DNA of 64,000 nucleotides from Uliginosibacterium sp. 31-16 (GTDB lineage Bacteria; Pseudomonadota; Gammaproteobacteria; Burkholderiales; Rhodocyclaceae), in NCBI RefSeq assembly GCF_030730865.1, contig NZ_JAVALZ010000002.1, positions 744,001-808,000 of the forward strand, read 5' to 3'. The translations under genes were made by a program, and so were the position numbers. The notes below the pieces were generated by a model. It ran no database searches. It worked only from the letters and a program-made list of their open reading frames with translations, and was not told the origin of the DNA. Of the stretch, positions 26,374 through 35,842 are shown in pieces. Each line of letters begins with the position of its first letter. Positions within the stretch are counted from its first letter, which is position 1.

Positions 26374-28526
26374 CACTTCACCCGCATGCCGGGTTGGGCA
26401 CCGGAATCCGGCGAGAGGATGAAGAGACCCGGCACTTCACCCTTGTCGTCGGAAGCAGCCAGCACCATGCCCTCGGACATGCCGAATTTCATCTTGCGCG
26501 GCGCGAGATTGGCCACCATCACCGTCAGGCGGCCGACCAGCAGCGCCGGATCATAGGCACTCTTGATACCGGCGAAGACCTGGCGCGGCTTCGGTTGTCC
26601 GTCAACCACTTCGCCGATATCCAGCAGCAGCTTGATCAGCTTGGCAGCCCCTTCGACATGTTCGGCCGCGACGATCTTCGCGATACGCAGGTCGACCTTG
26701 CCGAAATCATCGATGCTGATGAAGGGCTCAAACTCATCGGCTTGTGCCGCTTCGGTCTGCGCCGCATGGGCCTGATGCTGGGCGTGTTTCTGGGCCGGCT
26801 CGGCGGTCTTCACTTCGGTCACGAGGGTTTCCTTGTTGGCTTCGATCAGGGCATCGATCTGCTTGCGCTCGATGCGGGTCATCAGGTGGGCGTAGGGGTT
26901 GATGCAGTGGCCGACGGCCAGCGGCGCGGCCAGATCGCGCCACACGAAAGGCGTCACGCCGAAGAAGGCTTCGACCTGGGCGGCGAGCGCCGGCAGCACC
27001 GGCTTGAGCAGGATGGTCAGCGCGCGGAACTGGTTCAGGGCGGTCGAGCAGGCGCGATGCAGGCGCTCCAGCTGGGCCGGGTCTTTCGCCAGTTCCCAGG
27101 GCTTCTCGTCATTCACGTACACGTTGGCGACGTCGGCCAGACGCATCACTTCACGCAGCGCACTGCTGTAGTCGCGATCGTTGAAGGCTTTGGTCAATGT
27201 CGCAATCGTTTCTTCGGCCACGAATGGGGCCAGCGCGGCCGCATCGCTGGCGGCGAGCTTGCCGTCGAAGCGCTTGCTGATGAAGCCGGCGCAGCGGCTG
27301 GCGATATTCACGAACTTGCCGACCAGATCCGAATTGACCTTGGCCACGAAGTCGTCCAGCGACAGATCCAGATCCTCGATGTTCGAATTGAGTTTCGCCG
27401 CATAGTAGTAGCGCAGCCATTCCGGATTGAGCTTCTGCTCCAGATAGGAACGCGCGGTGATGAAGGTGCCGCGGCTCTTGCTCATCTTGGCGCCATCAAC
27501 GGTGAGGAAGCCGTTCACGTTAAGGAAATTCGGCGTGCGGTAATCGGCGAACTTCAGCATCGCCGGCCAGAACAGGGCGTGGAAGTAGAGGATGTCCTTG
27601 CCGATGAAGTGCACCATCTCCGTACCGGCTGCAGCGGCTTTCACCGGATCGATATAGTCAGCCACGTCGAAGCCGACGCGATCCGCGTAGTTCTTGAAGC
27701 TCGCCAGATAGCCGATCGGCGCATCCAGCCAGACGTAGAAATATTTGCCCGGCGCGTCCGGAATTTCGAAACCGAAATACGGTGCGTCGCGCGAGATATC
27801 CCAGTCGGAAAGCTTGTTCTCGCCCGCCTCGCCCAGCCATTCGCGCATCTTGTTGGAGGCTTCCGGCGGCATGCGGCGTGAGCCGTCGGCATTCGTCGCG
27901 CGGGTCCACTCGCGCAGGAATTCGACGGCCTTCGGGTCGGACAGGCGGAAGAAATAATGCTCGGAGGAGCGCAGCTCGGGCGTCGCACCGGACACCGCCG
28001 AATACGGGTTCTTCAGCTCGGTCGGCGCGTAGGCCGCACCGCAGACCTCGCAGCTGTCGCCATACTGATCCTTGGCCGCGCACTTGGGACATTCGCCCTT
28101 GATGAAGCGGTCAGCCAGGAACATCTGCTTGACCGGGTCGTAATACTGCTCGATGGCACGCGTCTCGATCATGCCGGCCGCGCGCAGCTTCTTGTAGATA
28201 TCTTCAGCGTAAGCACGGTTTTCCGGGCTGTGGGTCGAGTGGTAGTTGTCGAAAGCCACGCCGAAATCGGTGAAGTCACGCAGATGCTCGCCGCGCACAC
28301 GCTCCACCAGTGCCTCAGGGCTGATGCCTTCCTTCTCAGCCCGCAGCATCACCGGCGCACCGTGGGTGTCATCCGCACAGACATAATGCACTTCGTTACC
28401 CAGCATGCGCTGGAAGCGTACCCAGATATCGGCTTGCACATAGCCGACGAGGTGGCCGAGGTGGATGTCGCCGTTGGCGTACGGCAGGGCGTTGGTGACG
28501 AAGATCTTGCGCGAAGGAGTGCTCAT
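26373..28526 (-). CDS. metG: Methionyl-tRNA synthetase
   Basis: Charges tRNA-Met; 717 residues. The class I HIGH box appears as [13 protein letters not shown] (about 19-31) and KMSKS as KMSKSRG. The zinc knuckle has CPKC and CEVC (about 145-160), marking the MetG1-type connective domain. The C-terminal domain (about 610-717, [20 protein letters not shown]) is the appended tRNA-binding/dimerisation module. A linker rich in His, Gln and Ala joins the two. It is divergent from nothing close: 385 bases separate it from the upstream gene. Confidence 0.96.
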   Translation of the reverse strand: MSTPSRKIFVTNALPYANGDIHLGHLVGYVQADIWVRFQRMLGNEVHYVCADDTHGAPVMLRAEKEGISPEALVERVRGEHLRDFTDFGVAFDNYHSTHSPENRAYAEDIYKKLRAAGMIETRAIEQYYDPVKQMFLADRFIKGECPKCAAKDQYGDSCEVCGAAYAPTELKNPYSAVSGATPELRSSEHYFFRLSDPKAVEFLREWTRATNADGSRRMPPEASNKMREWLGEAGENKLSDWDISRDAPYFGFEIPDAPGKYFYVWLDAPIGYLASFKNYADRVGFDVADYIDPVKAAAAGTEMVHFIGKDILYFHALFWPAMLKFADYRTPNFLNVNGFLTVDGAKMSKSRGTFITARSYLEQKLNPEWLRYYYAAKLNSNIEDLDLSLDDFVAKVNSDLVGKFVNIASRCAGFISKRFDGKLAASDAAALAPFVAEETIATLTKAFNDRDYSSALREVMRLADVANVYVNDEKPWELAKDPAQLERLHRACSTALNQFRALTILLKPVLPALAAQVEAFFGVTPFVWRDLAAPLAVGHCINPYAHLMTRIERKQIDALIEANKETLVTEVKTAEPAQKHAQHQAHAAQTEAAQADEFEPFISIDDFGKVDLRIAKIVAAEHVEGAAKLIKLLLDIGEVVDGQPKPRQVFAGIKSAYDPALLVGRLTVMVANLAPRKMKFGMSEGMVLAASDDKGEVPGLFILSPDSGAQPGMRVK

Positions 28527-28911
28527 TTTTATGGAGAACAGGGAGATTCAAAGGTTCAGACTGCAATTGTAGCCCGGGATGCCTGTCGACGGCCGCCACG
28601 CCAGCCCGAAGACCGCAGGTTCAATCCACGATCAGCAGCTTGCCAAGGCCCACTGCCGCACCCTGTCAATAGCCAATCACCGTGTAGAAACCCGGAGCAT
28701 CGGCATTGCCGGCGCGCAGCTGAAGGCTGATCTTCGGGCAGCCGCACCAGCAAGAGCTCCCGACGCGGCCCATCATTGCCCATGCTCGCCCTCCAGCCGC
28801 CGGATCAATACCGGGTCCTGCAGACCGGACCTGCGCCAGCATTGCGACAGAAATGAAAACGGGCTGCAATTGCAGCCCGTTCACCATTCATCCAGCCAGA
28901 AGCAACAAGGC
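28527..28911. other. Intergenic region, no convincing gene
   Basis: 385 bases between metG and a binding-protein gene on the same strand. It holds the binding-protein terminator (28858-28881), a weak REP-like trace near 28583-28616, and short frames in both directions without recognisable domains. metG promoter elements should lie near 28530-28580 but none stands out. Confidence 0.5.
28858..28881 (-). terminator. Terminator of the binding-protein gene
   Basis: A perfect 24-base palindrome: AACGGGCTGCAA followed directly by TTGCAGCCCGTT, with a T-run next on the minus strand. It lies 31 bases past the gene's stop. Confidence 0.8.
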
Positions 28912-29847
28912 TCAGAGCGAATAACCCATATCCAGCGCAACCGCTGCATCACGACTCGGACGCTTCAGGCACTCACGAAGCATCTGCGACATGCCCACCT
29001 GAAGCATTCCGGAATTGAACCAGCGATCATAGATCCCCATGATTTCTCCGCTGGAGTACAAACCCGCCAGGGTTTTGTCTGCAATGGCCCGCAGGGCGGC
29101 ATCGTCCTTGCGGAACATCAGCGCCATCGGTTCGATCGACATGGCTTTGGGGCTGATCGCAAACTGCTCCGGCTTGCTGCTCTGCATGCGCAAGCTCTCA
29201 AGCGCGATATCAACTTGACCGAACGCGGCAATACTGCCCGCCTCCAGCGCCTTCATCGCCTCCTGATTGTCATTGAACAGGACAAGATTCATGCTGCTGA
29301 GCGGCCCGCTCTTCAATTGGGCAAACAGCTTCTCCGCAGTTGTTCCCTTGACGACACCAACCGTCTTGCCGGCCAGATTTTCATGGCTCTGAAATCCGCT
29401 TTCCTTGCGAAAGATGAAACGCTCTCCCGCCACAAAGTGCGCGTAGCTGAAACTTGCCTCTGCCTGCCGCGATTTGGTGTTAACGGTCTGTCCGCACTCC
29501 ATGTCAATGGAGCCGTCTTTCAGCTTGCTGATGCGGTTTGCTGCCGTCACCGGAACATACTGAATCCGAATATCCGGCAACTTTAGATCCTTGCGTGTTT
29601 GTTCCAGAACCTTGTTGCACAATTCAACCGAATAGCCTGTAGCCATGCCTTGGCTGAGCGTGGTAAATGGCAAGTTATTGTCGCGAATGCCCACGGCCAG
29701 CACGCGCGTCTTGCGAATTTTCTCCAGCGTATCAATCGACTGGGCAAACGCCATGGATGACATCAGGCAGACCGATGCAATGGCAATCAAGAGTTTTGAA
29801 CAACCAGAGCGCGCCACGCTCAAGCCATTATTCGATGCGGTTTTCAT
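28912..29847 (-). CDS. Amino-acid-type periplasmic binding protein (SBP_bac_3), orphan
   Basis: Exported protein of about 311 residues of the glutamate/aspartate-binding (GltI-like) class. A signal peptide ends at SSMAFAQS. Motifs include LAVGIRDNNLPFTT, GYSVELCNKVLEQ, and the lobe-2 start LAGKTVGVVKGTTAEK. The open frame extends 68 codons upstream to 30051; ATG 29847 is chosen because the signal peptide begins there. No transporter permease or ATPase adjoins. The region is more AT-rich than its neighbours. Confidence 0.85.
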   Translation of the reverse strand: MKTASNNGLSVARSGCSKLLIAIASVCLMSSMAFAQSIDTLEKIRKTRVLAVGIRDNNLPFTTLSQGMATGYSVELCNKVLEQTRKDLKLPDIRIQYVPVTAANRISKLKDGSIDMECGQTVNTKSRQAEASFSYAHFVAGERFIFRKESGFQSHENLAGKTVGVVKGTTAEKLFAQLKSGPLSSMNLVLFNDNQEAMKALEAGSIAAFGQVDIALESLRMQSSKPEQFAISPKAMSIEPMALMFRKDDAALRAIADKTLAGLYSSGEIMGIYDRWFNSGMLQVGMSQMLRECLKRPSRDAAVALDMGYSL

Positions 29848-30219
29848 GCCAATAATCCAAGGATTCAATTCCATGGATTGTACTGATACGAAAGTCGAAC
29901 TATTGGCCTGGATTGTTAAATCCGATGGCCTGCGCGCCTGCCAAGCCCGGTTGACACAACTTTCAACACTATCGCCACCCAAAACATCATCCGGAGGCCC
30001 GTTTTTCAGATCCGGTCCGATTTTTTTGAGCTTGGCGTGGTTCGAAACCATTCAAACCTCACTTGACTGGATCTACGGGAACTGCCCGCGATTTTCTTGA
30101 ATGCGTACAGCTCCTGATCTCGCCAGCAAATTCTTGACTTTCATCGTTTCCATTACCAATCAAGTTTGTTACCGTTCGGCCTCCCTGCCTTCACATCCCG
30201 GCCCTCCGGGCCTTGCTTC
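29848..30219. other. Divergent intergenic region
   Basis: 372 bases between the divergent binding-protein and radical SAM genes. It contains a short dyad, GGATT-GTTA-AATCC (29910-29923), which could be an operator for either gene, and a TTGACA at about 29951 without a clear -10. Nothing else can be named. Confidence 0.45.
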
Positions 30220-31695
30220 ATGCGCATCCTGCTGATCTATTCAAACCAGAGTCGTGAAATGGAACCCGCTGCTCCGGTGGGTTTGAGTTATGTCGCGTCA
30301 GCCACCCAGGCAGCCGGACATGAAGTGAAGCTGCTTGATCTGGCTTTTTCGCTGGATCTCACGGGCGATCTGGCCGCGGCGATCCAGGCTTTCAAGCCGG
30401 AAGTGGTCGGCCTGTCGATCCGCAACATCGACAATGTGGTCAGCCAGCGCTTCGTCTCACCGCAGGACGCCCTGCGTGAACAGGTCGCGGTAATCCGTCA
30501 GCATGCGCGAAAACCCGATGGCACACCGGTGCCGCTGGTGCTGGGCGGCCCCGCGATCTCGATTCTGGCCGAGCGCGCATTGAGCCTGTTCGGCGCCGAT
30601 TTCGCCAATGTCGGCGAAGGTGAAGTGGCCTTCCCGGCACTGATCAACGCCATCGAACGCGGAACCCCGCTGAGCGAAGTACCCGGTCTGTGCTACTGGC
30701 AGGATGGCGTTGCGCAGCGCAACCCGACTGTTCTGCTGCCAGGCTTTGACCACTCCGGCATGCAGCGTTTCGTGAACTGGAAAAACTACCAGAAGAGCGG
30801 TGGCACGTGGCCGGTGCAGAGCAAACGCGGCTGTGGCATGAAGTGCACCTACTGCGCCTACCCGCTGGTCGAAGGCAGCAAGCTGCGCCTGCGCCCACCG
30901 GGCGAAGTGGTGGACGAGATCGAGCAGGTGCTGCGTGACGTCAAGCCGCGCACCTTCGAGTTCGTCGACTCGACCTTCAACACGCCGGCCTCGCACGCCA
31001 TCGAGATCTGCGAGGAAATCATCCGCCGCAAGATCAAGGCCAGCTTCACGGTGATGGGGCTGAATCCGCGCGATGTGCCGCCGGAGCTCTTCCCGACCAT
31101 GAAGCGTGCCGGTTTCAACTCCATGCTGATCTCGCCCGAAGCCGGCTGCGACACCATGCTGTCGAATTTCCGCAAGGGCTTCACGATGGAGCACGTGAAT
31201 ACCTGTGTGGATCGTGCCCGTGCCTCGGGCATGAAAAGCTTCTGGTTCTTCATGCTCGGCGGACTGGGCGAAACCATGGAAACCGCAGAGGAGACCATCC
31301 GCTTTGCCGAAGAGCGCCTCACCGGGCGCCAGTTCCTGTCGGTCTTCTTTACCGGCATCCGCCTGCTGCCCGATACCGAACTGGCCCGTCAGGCCATTGC
31401 CGAGGGCTATATCAGCGCCGACACGGACCTCTCCAGCGGCGTGTTCTATCACTCGCCGCTCGTGAGTGAGCAGGCCCTGATCGACCGTGTGACGCTCGCC
31501 TTCTCGCGCAACCCGTGCATCGTGCATGCCGCCGACGGCGCCATCTCGGATCGCCAACGCATGTTCTACGCCTGGCTGGACAAGCTCGGCGTGGCCTCGC
31601 CGTACTGGCGCTTCCTGCCGGATGTGCTGAGCTTCCCGCCGCTGCACTATCTGCGCAACAAATACCCCTCGGGCATGGCCGCCGGCACGCCATGA
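30220..31695 (+). CDS. B12-binding-type radical SAM protein of unknown function
   Basis: 491 residues. The N-terminal part (about 1-150) is a Rossmann-like B12-binding domain (MRILLIYSNQSREMEPAAPV, VVGLSIRNIDN, LGGPAISIL). The usual DxHxxG cobalamin motif is not evident. The radical SAM core follows, with the cluster cysteines C205, C209 and C212 in CGMKCTYC. A downstream GLGETMETAEETIRF segment fits the barrel. The frame extends 18 codons upstream, but MRILLIYS is the natural start. It is an orphan. The substrate cannot be inferred; related proteins include methyltransferases and cyclases. Confidence 0.85.
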   Translation: MRILLIYSNQSREMEPAAPVGLSYVASATQAAGHEVKLLDLAFSLDLTGDLAAAIQAFKPEVVGLSIRNIDNVVSQRFVSPQDALREQVAVIRQHARKPDGTPVPLVLGGPAISILAERALSLFGADFANVGEGEVAFPALINAIERGTPLSEVPGLCYWQDGVAQRNPTVLLPGFDHSGMQRFVNWKNYQKSGGTWPVQSKRGCGMKCTYCAYPLVEGSKLRLRPPGEVVDEIEQVLRDVKPRTFEFVDSTFNTPASHAIEICEEIIRRKIKASFTVMGLNPRDVPPELFPTMKRAGFNSMLISPEAGCDTMLSNFRKGFTMEHVNTCVDRARASGMKSFWFFMLGGLGETMETAEETIRFAEERLTGRQFLSVFFTGIRLLPDTELARQAIAEGYISADTDLSSGVFYHSPLVSEQALIDRVTLAFSRNPCIVHAADGAISDRQRMFYAWLDKLGVASPYWRFLPDVLSFPPLHYLRNKYPSGMAAGTP

Positions 31696-31704
31696 GGCAC
31701 CCAG

Positions 31705-31735
31705 CTGAAGAGCCGCTTGCAGCAAGGCTCTTCAG
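31705..31735. repeat. REP-like repeat, perfect hairpin
   Basis: The clearest copy of the family. CTGAAGAGCC (31705-31714) and GGCTCTTCAG (31726-31735) are perfect inverted repeats around an 11-base loop, GCTTGCAGCAA. It lies between two convergent genes, so it may also act as a transcript 3' end. Confidence 0.75.
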
Positions 31736-31748
31736 CCTCCCTGCCCGC

Positions 31749-32135
31749 TCAGGCAGGTGCCACTCGGCTCTCCAGCACGCTCACGTCAGGCTGCAGGGCC
31801 AGCAAGGCCGGCAGCCCGATGTTGGCGCGCGCCTTGTTGCAATGAGGGTCGGGCAGGCCATCCTCCCGCCAGGGATTCAGCTCCCGGCACGTGCTCGAGC
31901 GCAGCGGATAGATCGTGCAGCGGACTTCCTGCCCCGGCTCCCCACCAAGGGCCACGCAGCGCGTCACGTGCGGATGGGTACCCGCCATGGCCCGCAGATG
32001 AGGTGTGACCTGCACGGTCAACGCGTGCGGCACGCTGCCGCCGGGCGCATCATCAGCCTCGGCCCAATAGAAGGAAACGCGGTAGCTGCAGCAACATGCG
32101 CCGCAGGTAATACAGGGATTCTGCTTGTCACTCAT
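31749..32135 (-). CDS. YkgJ family cysteine cluster protein
   Basis: 128 residues with the family's cysteine-rich start, PCITCGACCCSYRVS, and further cysteines near GGEPGQEVRCTIYPLRSSTC. These cysteines probably bind zinc or an iron-sulfur cluster. The biochemical role is unknown. It is convergent with the radical SAM gene and divergent from apbC. The call is by motif pattern. Confidence 0.85.
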   Translation of the reverse strand: MSDKQNPCITCGACCCSYRVSFYWAEADDAPGGSVPHALTVQVTPHLRAMAGTHPHVTRCVALGGEPGQEVRCTIYPLRSSTCRELNPWREDGLPDPHCNKARANIGLPALLALQPDVSVLESRVAPA

Positions 32136-32195
32136 GTTTGAACGGAGTGGCGTGGTAAGCTTGACTGAAACAATCAGGTATTAAGAAGGCTGGAC

Positions 32196-33287
32196 ATGAG
32201 TGTATCCGAGCAAGACCTCCTCGCCACCCTCGGCGAACTGATCGATCCAAACACCGGCAAGCGCTTTGCCGAGGCCAAAGCCATCAAGGCCGCCACGCTC
32301 AAGGGCGACACCGCCGAAATCAGCGTGGAGCTGGGCTACCCGGCAACCAGCCAGTTCACCGCCATCGCGGCTCAGATCGAGGCCGCGGCCTGCGCCCTGC
32401 CCGGCGTCACCAGCGCGAAAGCCACGGTCAGCGCGAAGATCGTCGCCCACAAGGTGCAGGGTAATGTGCAATTGCTGCCCGGCGTGAAGAACATCATCGC
32501 CATCTCCTCCGGCAAAGGCGGCGTCGGCAAGAGCACCACCGCCGTGAATCTGGCCCTCGCACTGGCCCAGGAAGGTGCACGCGTCGGCATTCTGGACGCC
32601 GACATCTACGGCCCCAGCCAGCCGCAGATGCTGGGCATCGCCGCAGCCCAGCCCGAATCCGACGACGGCAAGACCATGCTGCCGCTGCAGGCGCATGGGC
32701 TACAGGCCAACTCCATCGGCTTCCTGATCGACCCCGAACAGCCCATGGTGTGGCGCGGCCCGATGGTCACCCAAGCCCTGCGCCAGCTGCTCTTCGATAC
32801 ACGCTGGAACGAGCTCGACTATCTGGTCATCGACATGCCGCCGGGCACCGGCGACATCCAGCTGACCCTGGCGCAGACCGTGCCGGTCACAGGCGCGGTG
32901 ATCGTCACCACGCCGCAGGACATTGCGCTGCTGGATGCGCGCAAGGGTCTCAAGATGTTCGAGAAGGTCGGCATTCCGATCCTCGGCATCGTCGAGAACA
33001 TGAGCATCCATGTGTGCTCGAACTGCGGCCACGCCGAGCACATCTTCGGCGCCGGCGGAGGCGAGGCGATGTGCGCGGACTACGGCATTCCCTTCCTCGG
33101 CGACCTGCCGCTGGACATCAGGATCCGCAGCCAGACCGACGCCGGCACGCCAACCGTGGTCGCCGAGCCGGACAGTGCGATTGCAGACGCCTACCGCGCT
33201 ATCGCGCGCAAGGTGGCGATCAGCATCGCCGAGAAACAACGCGACATGCGCCTGAAATTCCCGACCATCGTCGTCAACAAGGACTGA
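32196..33287 (+). CDS. apbC: Iron-sulfur cluster carrier protein ApbC (Mrp)
   Basis: P-loop ATPase of 363 residues that carries and delivers Fe-S clusters to apo-proteins. An N-terminal DUF59/MIP18-like domain (about 1-90, VTSAKATVS) precedes the deviant Walker A, SGKGGVGKSTTAVN (about 105-118). The cluster-binding CxxC is CSNCGHAEHIFG near residue 274. A DMPPGTGDIQLT segment is present. Followed 12 bases later by two cytochrome c genes. Many betaproteobacteria keep this gene close to metG; here four other genes separate them. Confidence 0.95.
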   Translation: MSVSEQDLLATLGELIDPNTGKRFAEAKAIKAATLKGDTAEISVELGYPATSQFTAIAAQIEAAACALPGVTSAKATVSAKIVAHKVQGNVQLLPGVKNIIAISSGKGGVGKSTTAVNLALALAQEGARVGILDADIYGPSQPQMLGIAAAQPESDDGKTMLPLQAHGLQANSIGFLIDPEQPMVWRGPMVTQALRQLLFDTRWNELDYLVIDMPPGTGDIQLTLAQTVPVTGAVIVTTPQDIALLDARKGLKMFEKVGIPILGIVENMSIHVCSNCGHAEHIFGAGGGEAMCADYGIPFLGDLPLDIRIRSQTDAGTPTVVAEPDSAIADAYRAIARKVAISIAEKQRDMRLKFPTIVVNKD

Positions 33288-33299
33288 AAGGAACGCGCC

Positions 33300-33671
33300 A
33301 TGCGTCTTCTCCCGCTGATCACGAGCCTCGCCCTGCTCTGCCCGCTGCTGGCAACGGCCGCCGACGATCCGGCCAACGGCGCCCGCGTGTTCGATAACAA
33401 ATGTGCGCGTTGCCACAGCATGGACCCCGCGAAAGACAAGAAGGGGCCGCATCTCACCGGCGTGGTCGGCCGCGCAGCGGGCAGCGTCGCGGGCTACAAG
33501 TATTCGGACGCCATGGCGGCGGCGAAATTCGAGTGGACGCCCGAGCGCCTCGCCGCCTTCATCGACGGACCGCGCAGCAATGTGCCCGGCACCAAGATGT
33601 GGCTGCTCTTCGCGCCCGGCGCGCAGGACTCGGCGGATCTGATCGCCTGGCTGCAGCAGCAAACCCGGTGA
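33300..33671 (+). CDS. Class I c-type cytochrome (copy 1)
   Basis: Small periplasmic electron carrier of 123 residues. The signal peptide runs MRLLPLITSLALLCPLLATA. The haem motif is CARCH (C35, C38, H39). The likely axial Met is in GTKMWLL near residue 100. The C-terminal helix DLIAWLQQQTR is typical. A ribosome site GGAACG lies upstream of ATG 33300. Its stop overlaps the start of the next cytochrome gene. Confidence 0.92.
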   Translation: MRLLPLITSLALLCPLLATAADDPANGARVFDNKCARCHSMDPAKDKKGPHLTGVVGRAAGSVAGYKYSDAMAAAKFEWTPERLAAFIDGPRSNVPGTKMWLLFAPGAQDSADLIAWLQQQTR

Positions 33672-34048
33672 AGACGCGCTTTTCCCTGAGCCGCCTCCTT
33701 CTGGCCAGCGCCCTCATCTGTTGCGCCAGCAACAGCCTGGCCGCCAATCCAGCGGAAGGCCGCGCCGTATTCGAGAACCTGTGTTCGGACTGCCACACCG
33801 TCAGCGTCGGCAAGAACAAGCGCGGACCTGCGCTGGCTGGCGTGGTCGGCCGCAAGGCCGCCTCGGGGCCGAACTATCGCTACTCGGATGCCATGGCAGG
33901 CTCGAACATCACCTGGACGCCCGAGCGGCTCGCGCAGTATCTGGCTTCGCCAAAGACCGACATCCCCGGCACCAAGATGCGCCTGCTGGGCAAACCCAAT
34001 CCGGCGGAACTGGCCGATCTGATCGCCTGGCTGCAGCAGGCGCAATGA
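33668..34048 (+). CDS. Class I c-type cytochrome (copy 2)
   Basis: Tandem paralogue of 126 residues. It starts with GTG at 33668, which overlaps the preceding stop (GTGA), so the two are coupled. The signal peptide is VKTRFSLSRLLLASALICCA onward. The haem motif is CSDCH (C39, C42, H43), with the axial Met in GTKMRLLG. Both copies share VVGR-AA-G and DLIAWLQQ. Electron partners are not visible here. Confidence 0.9.
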   Translation: MKTRFSLSRLLLASALICCASNSLAANPAEGRAVFENLCSDCHTVSVGKNKRGPALAGVVGRKAASGPNYRYSDAMAGSNITWTPERLAQYLASPKTDIPGTKMRLLGKPNPAELADLIAWLQQAQ

Positions 34049-34053
34049 TTGGC

Positions 34054-34166
34054 CCGGAGAGCCGCACCCGGCAGGCTTCTTCAGCACCCCACCGGCAAGC
34101 ACCGCATGCCCAGCCCCTTTTCAGGCAGGCCTGTTGAAGAAGCCCGCCAGATGCGGCTCTACAGAC
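34054..34166. repeat. REP-like repeat, inverted pair
   Basis: The forward copy is GAGAGCCGCACCCGGCAGGC then TTCTTCAGC (34057-34085). The inverted copy is GAAGAAGCCCGCCAGATGCG then GCTCTACAGAC (34136-34166). The second copy overlaps the stop codon of the LEA-type lipoprotein gene. Confidence 0.6.
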
Positions 34167-34698
34167 GGGTGTTGTCCGGACTCTTTTCTGCCGGCGGGCG
34201 AGCGCCTCCCAGACCCTGCAGTTTGCCGAGTTCCAGTTCACCGGGCTGATCGAAGGGTGCGTTGCCGTAGCCGCTGATCCGTGCCTCGCCCTTGAGGCGA
34301 TAGTGCAGCTTGCCGTCAGCCCCCGTCAGCTCGGGCAGACGAGACAGCAAGCCAAGCACCTGCGCTTTCGCATCGACTTCGACCAGCGCCTCGCCACGCT
34401 TCGGAATGAGGACCGGCGCCGCCGACTGGCCGCTGGCAAAGCGGCTCTCGCCGACCAGCAGATCGAATGTCAGGCTCTCCACCCCGATGTCGACACCATT
34501 CGGGTTCTTCACCCGCAATTGCAGCTTGAGTTTCTGCTGCAGAAGATTGCCGCCCGCCAGACGCACCTCGGCCAGACTGACTTGCGGCTTCTGCCAGGCC
34601 GTGGCGCAAGCCGCCAGCAGCAGCGCAGCCCCCAGCACCAGAACGCGTTTCGAGAACTCCGCCCAGCCGGTGTGCTGCGTCATCAATCGGGTTTTCAT
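34159..34698 (-). CDS. LEA type 2 (WHy domain) family lipoprotein
   Basis: 179 residues. A signal peptide ends with the lipobox LLAACAT, so the protein is probably lipid-anchored in the envelope. The rest resembles a LEA-2/WHy beta-sandwich: LQLRVKNPNGVDIGVESLTFDL, then LPELTG and KLHYRLKGEARISGYG. Such proteins are linked to desiccation or stress tolerance in other organisms; this is a family association, not a proven role. The start at M6 (MTQHTGW) is also possible. Confidence 0.75.
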   Translation of the reverse strand: MKTRLMTQHTGWAEFSKRVLVLGAALLLAACATAWQKPQVSLAEVRLAGGNLLQQKLKLQLRVKNPNGVDIGVESLTFDLLVGESRFASGQSAAPVLIPKRGEALVEVDAKAQVLGLLSRLPELTGADGKLHYRLKGEARISGYGNAPFDQPGELELGKLQGLGGARPPAEKSPDNTRL

Positions 34699-34752
34699 GC
34701 TTATTTCTTCTCCTGATTTGGCCCCCGGCTACCGACAAGCGATAATCGCGGC

Positions 34753-35664
34753 ATGAATTACGCTTCGATCATCAAGGAAATCGGGCGTGGCGCCAAGGGT
34801 GCCCGCTCCATGCCACGCGAACAGGCGCAGGAATTGTTCGGCCTGATCCTCGACGGCAAGGTGCCGGACATGGAGCTCGGCGCCATCCTGATGGCCCTGC
34901 GCATCAAGGGCGAAACGCCGGACGAGCTGCTCGGTTTTCTCGCCGCACTGGACGAACGCACGCGTCAGGTGAGCGTACCCGCCGGCCCGCGCTGCGTGCT
35001 GCTGCCCACCTACAACGGTGCCCGCAAGCAGCCCAACCTGATGCCGCTGGTGGCGCTCTTGCTGGCCCGCGAAGGCGTGCCGGTGCTGGTTCAGGGACGG
35101 CATGATTTCGAATCCCGCGTCAGCCCCTTCGACCTGCTTGCCGCGCTGGGCATCGACACCGAGCGCAGCCTGCCGGATGCCGCCGCCGCACTGGCTGATC
35201 GCCACATTGCCTGCCTGCGCCTGGACATGCTGGCGCGCGGACTGGACTGGCTGCTCGGCCTGCGCCTGACGCTGGGCGTACGCAACAGTGGCCACACGCT
35301 CGCCAAGCTGCTTGATCCCTGCCGGGGCCGCAGCGTGCGCGTGGTGGCCGTCACTCACCCGCCCTACCTCGAATCCATGCAGACCTTGCTGGAAGCGAAG
35401 CAGGCCACGGCGCTGCTGATGCGTGGCACCGAGGGCGAAGCTTATGCGGCCCCGCGCCGCCGCCCCCGTCTGCTGGGCTTCACGCAGGGGATCGCAGAAG
35501 AAATCTTTGCTGCCGCCGAGTTTGGCGGCGAGGAGATTGAAGGCGAATCCTGCTCGGTCGCCGAAAATGCGGCACTGATCCGGCGCATGCTGGCGGACGA
35601 AACCCCCGTGCCGCAACCGATACTGGATCAGGTTGCCGCCCTCAAGGCGCTGGCCTGCAACTGA
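34753..35664 (+). CDS. ybiB: DNA-binding protein YbiB (TrpD2-like)
   Basis: 303 residues of the glycosyl-transferase family 3 fold shared with anthranilate phosphoribosyltransferase. Members of the YbiB branch bind nucleic acid and are LexA-linked in E. coli. The N-terminal helical domain includes REQAQELFGLILDGKVPDME. The body contains VPVLVQGRHDFESRVS and LGVRNSGHTLAKLLDPC. The trpD glycine loop is not well kept. ATG 34753 is the first in frame. It is divergent from the LEA lipoprotein gene. Confidence 0.85.
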   Translation: MNYASIIKEIGRGAKGARSMPREQAQELFGLILDGKVPDMELGAILMALRIKGETPDELLGFLAALDERTRQVSVPAGPRCVLLPTYNGARKQPNLMPLVALLLAREGVPVLVQGRHDFESRVSPFDLLAALGIDTERSLPDAAAALADRHIACLRLDMLARGLDWLLGLRLTLGVRNSGHTLAKLLDPCRGRSVRVVAVTHPPYLESMQTLLEAKQATALLMRGTEGEAYAAPRRRPRLLGFTQGIAEEIFAAAEFGGEEIEGESCSVAENAALIRRMLADETPVPQPILDQVAALKALACN

Positions 35665-35670
35665 CACCTG

Positions 35671-35707
35671 CCTGAAGAGCCGCGTCTGGCAAGCGTTTTC
35701 AGACAGG
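35671..35707 (+). repeat. REP-like repeat, single copy
   Basis: CCTGAAGAGCCGCGTCTGGC is followed by AAGCGTTTTCAGACAGG, with weak inverted symmetry at the ends. It lies after ybiB, facing the ppa terminator. Confidence 0.65.
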
Positions 35708-35794
35708 CATGGCGAAAGCTCAATACATAAGAGCTTCTCCGGGCACACTACCCGGAAATCCTTGTCAGAAGCGGGCCTCCAGACATGTCCATGA

Positions 35795-35821
35795 AAAAGG
35801 CCTGCACATGGCAGGCCTTTT
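35795..35821 (-). terminator. Terminator of ppa
   Basis: AAAAGGCCTGC and GCAGGCCTTTT form a stem around ACATG, 22 bases beyond the ppa stop. The flanking A/T runs make it bidirectional, shared with ybiB. Confidence 0.88.
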
Positions 35822-35842
35822 CTGGCGAGACGGCAGCGCGGC

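Noticed and set aside
28666..28887. Short minus-strand frame starting near the terminator palindrome
   Set aside because: Starts within the terminator hairpin and shows no recognisable domain.
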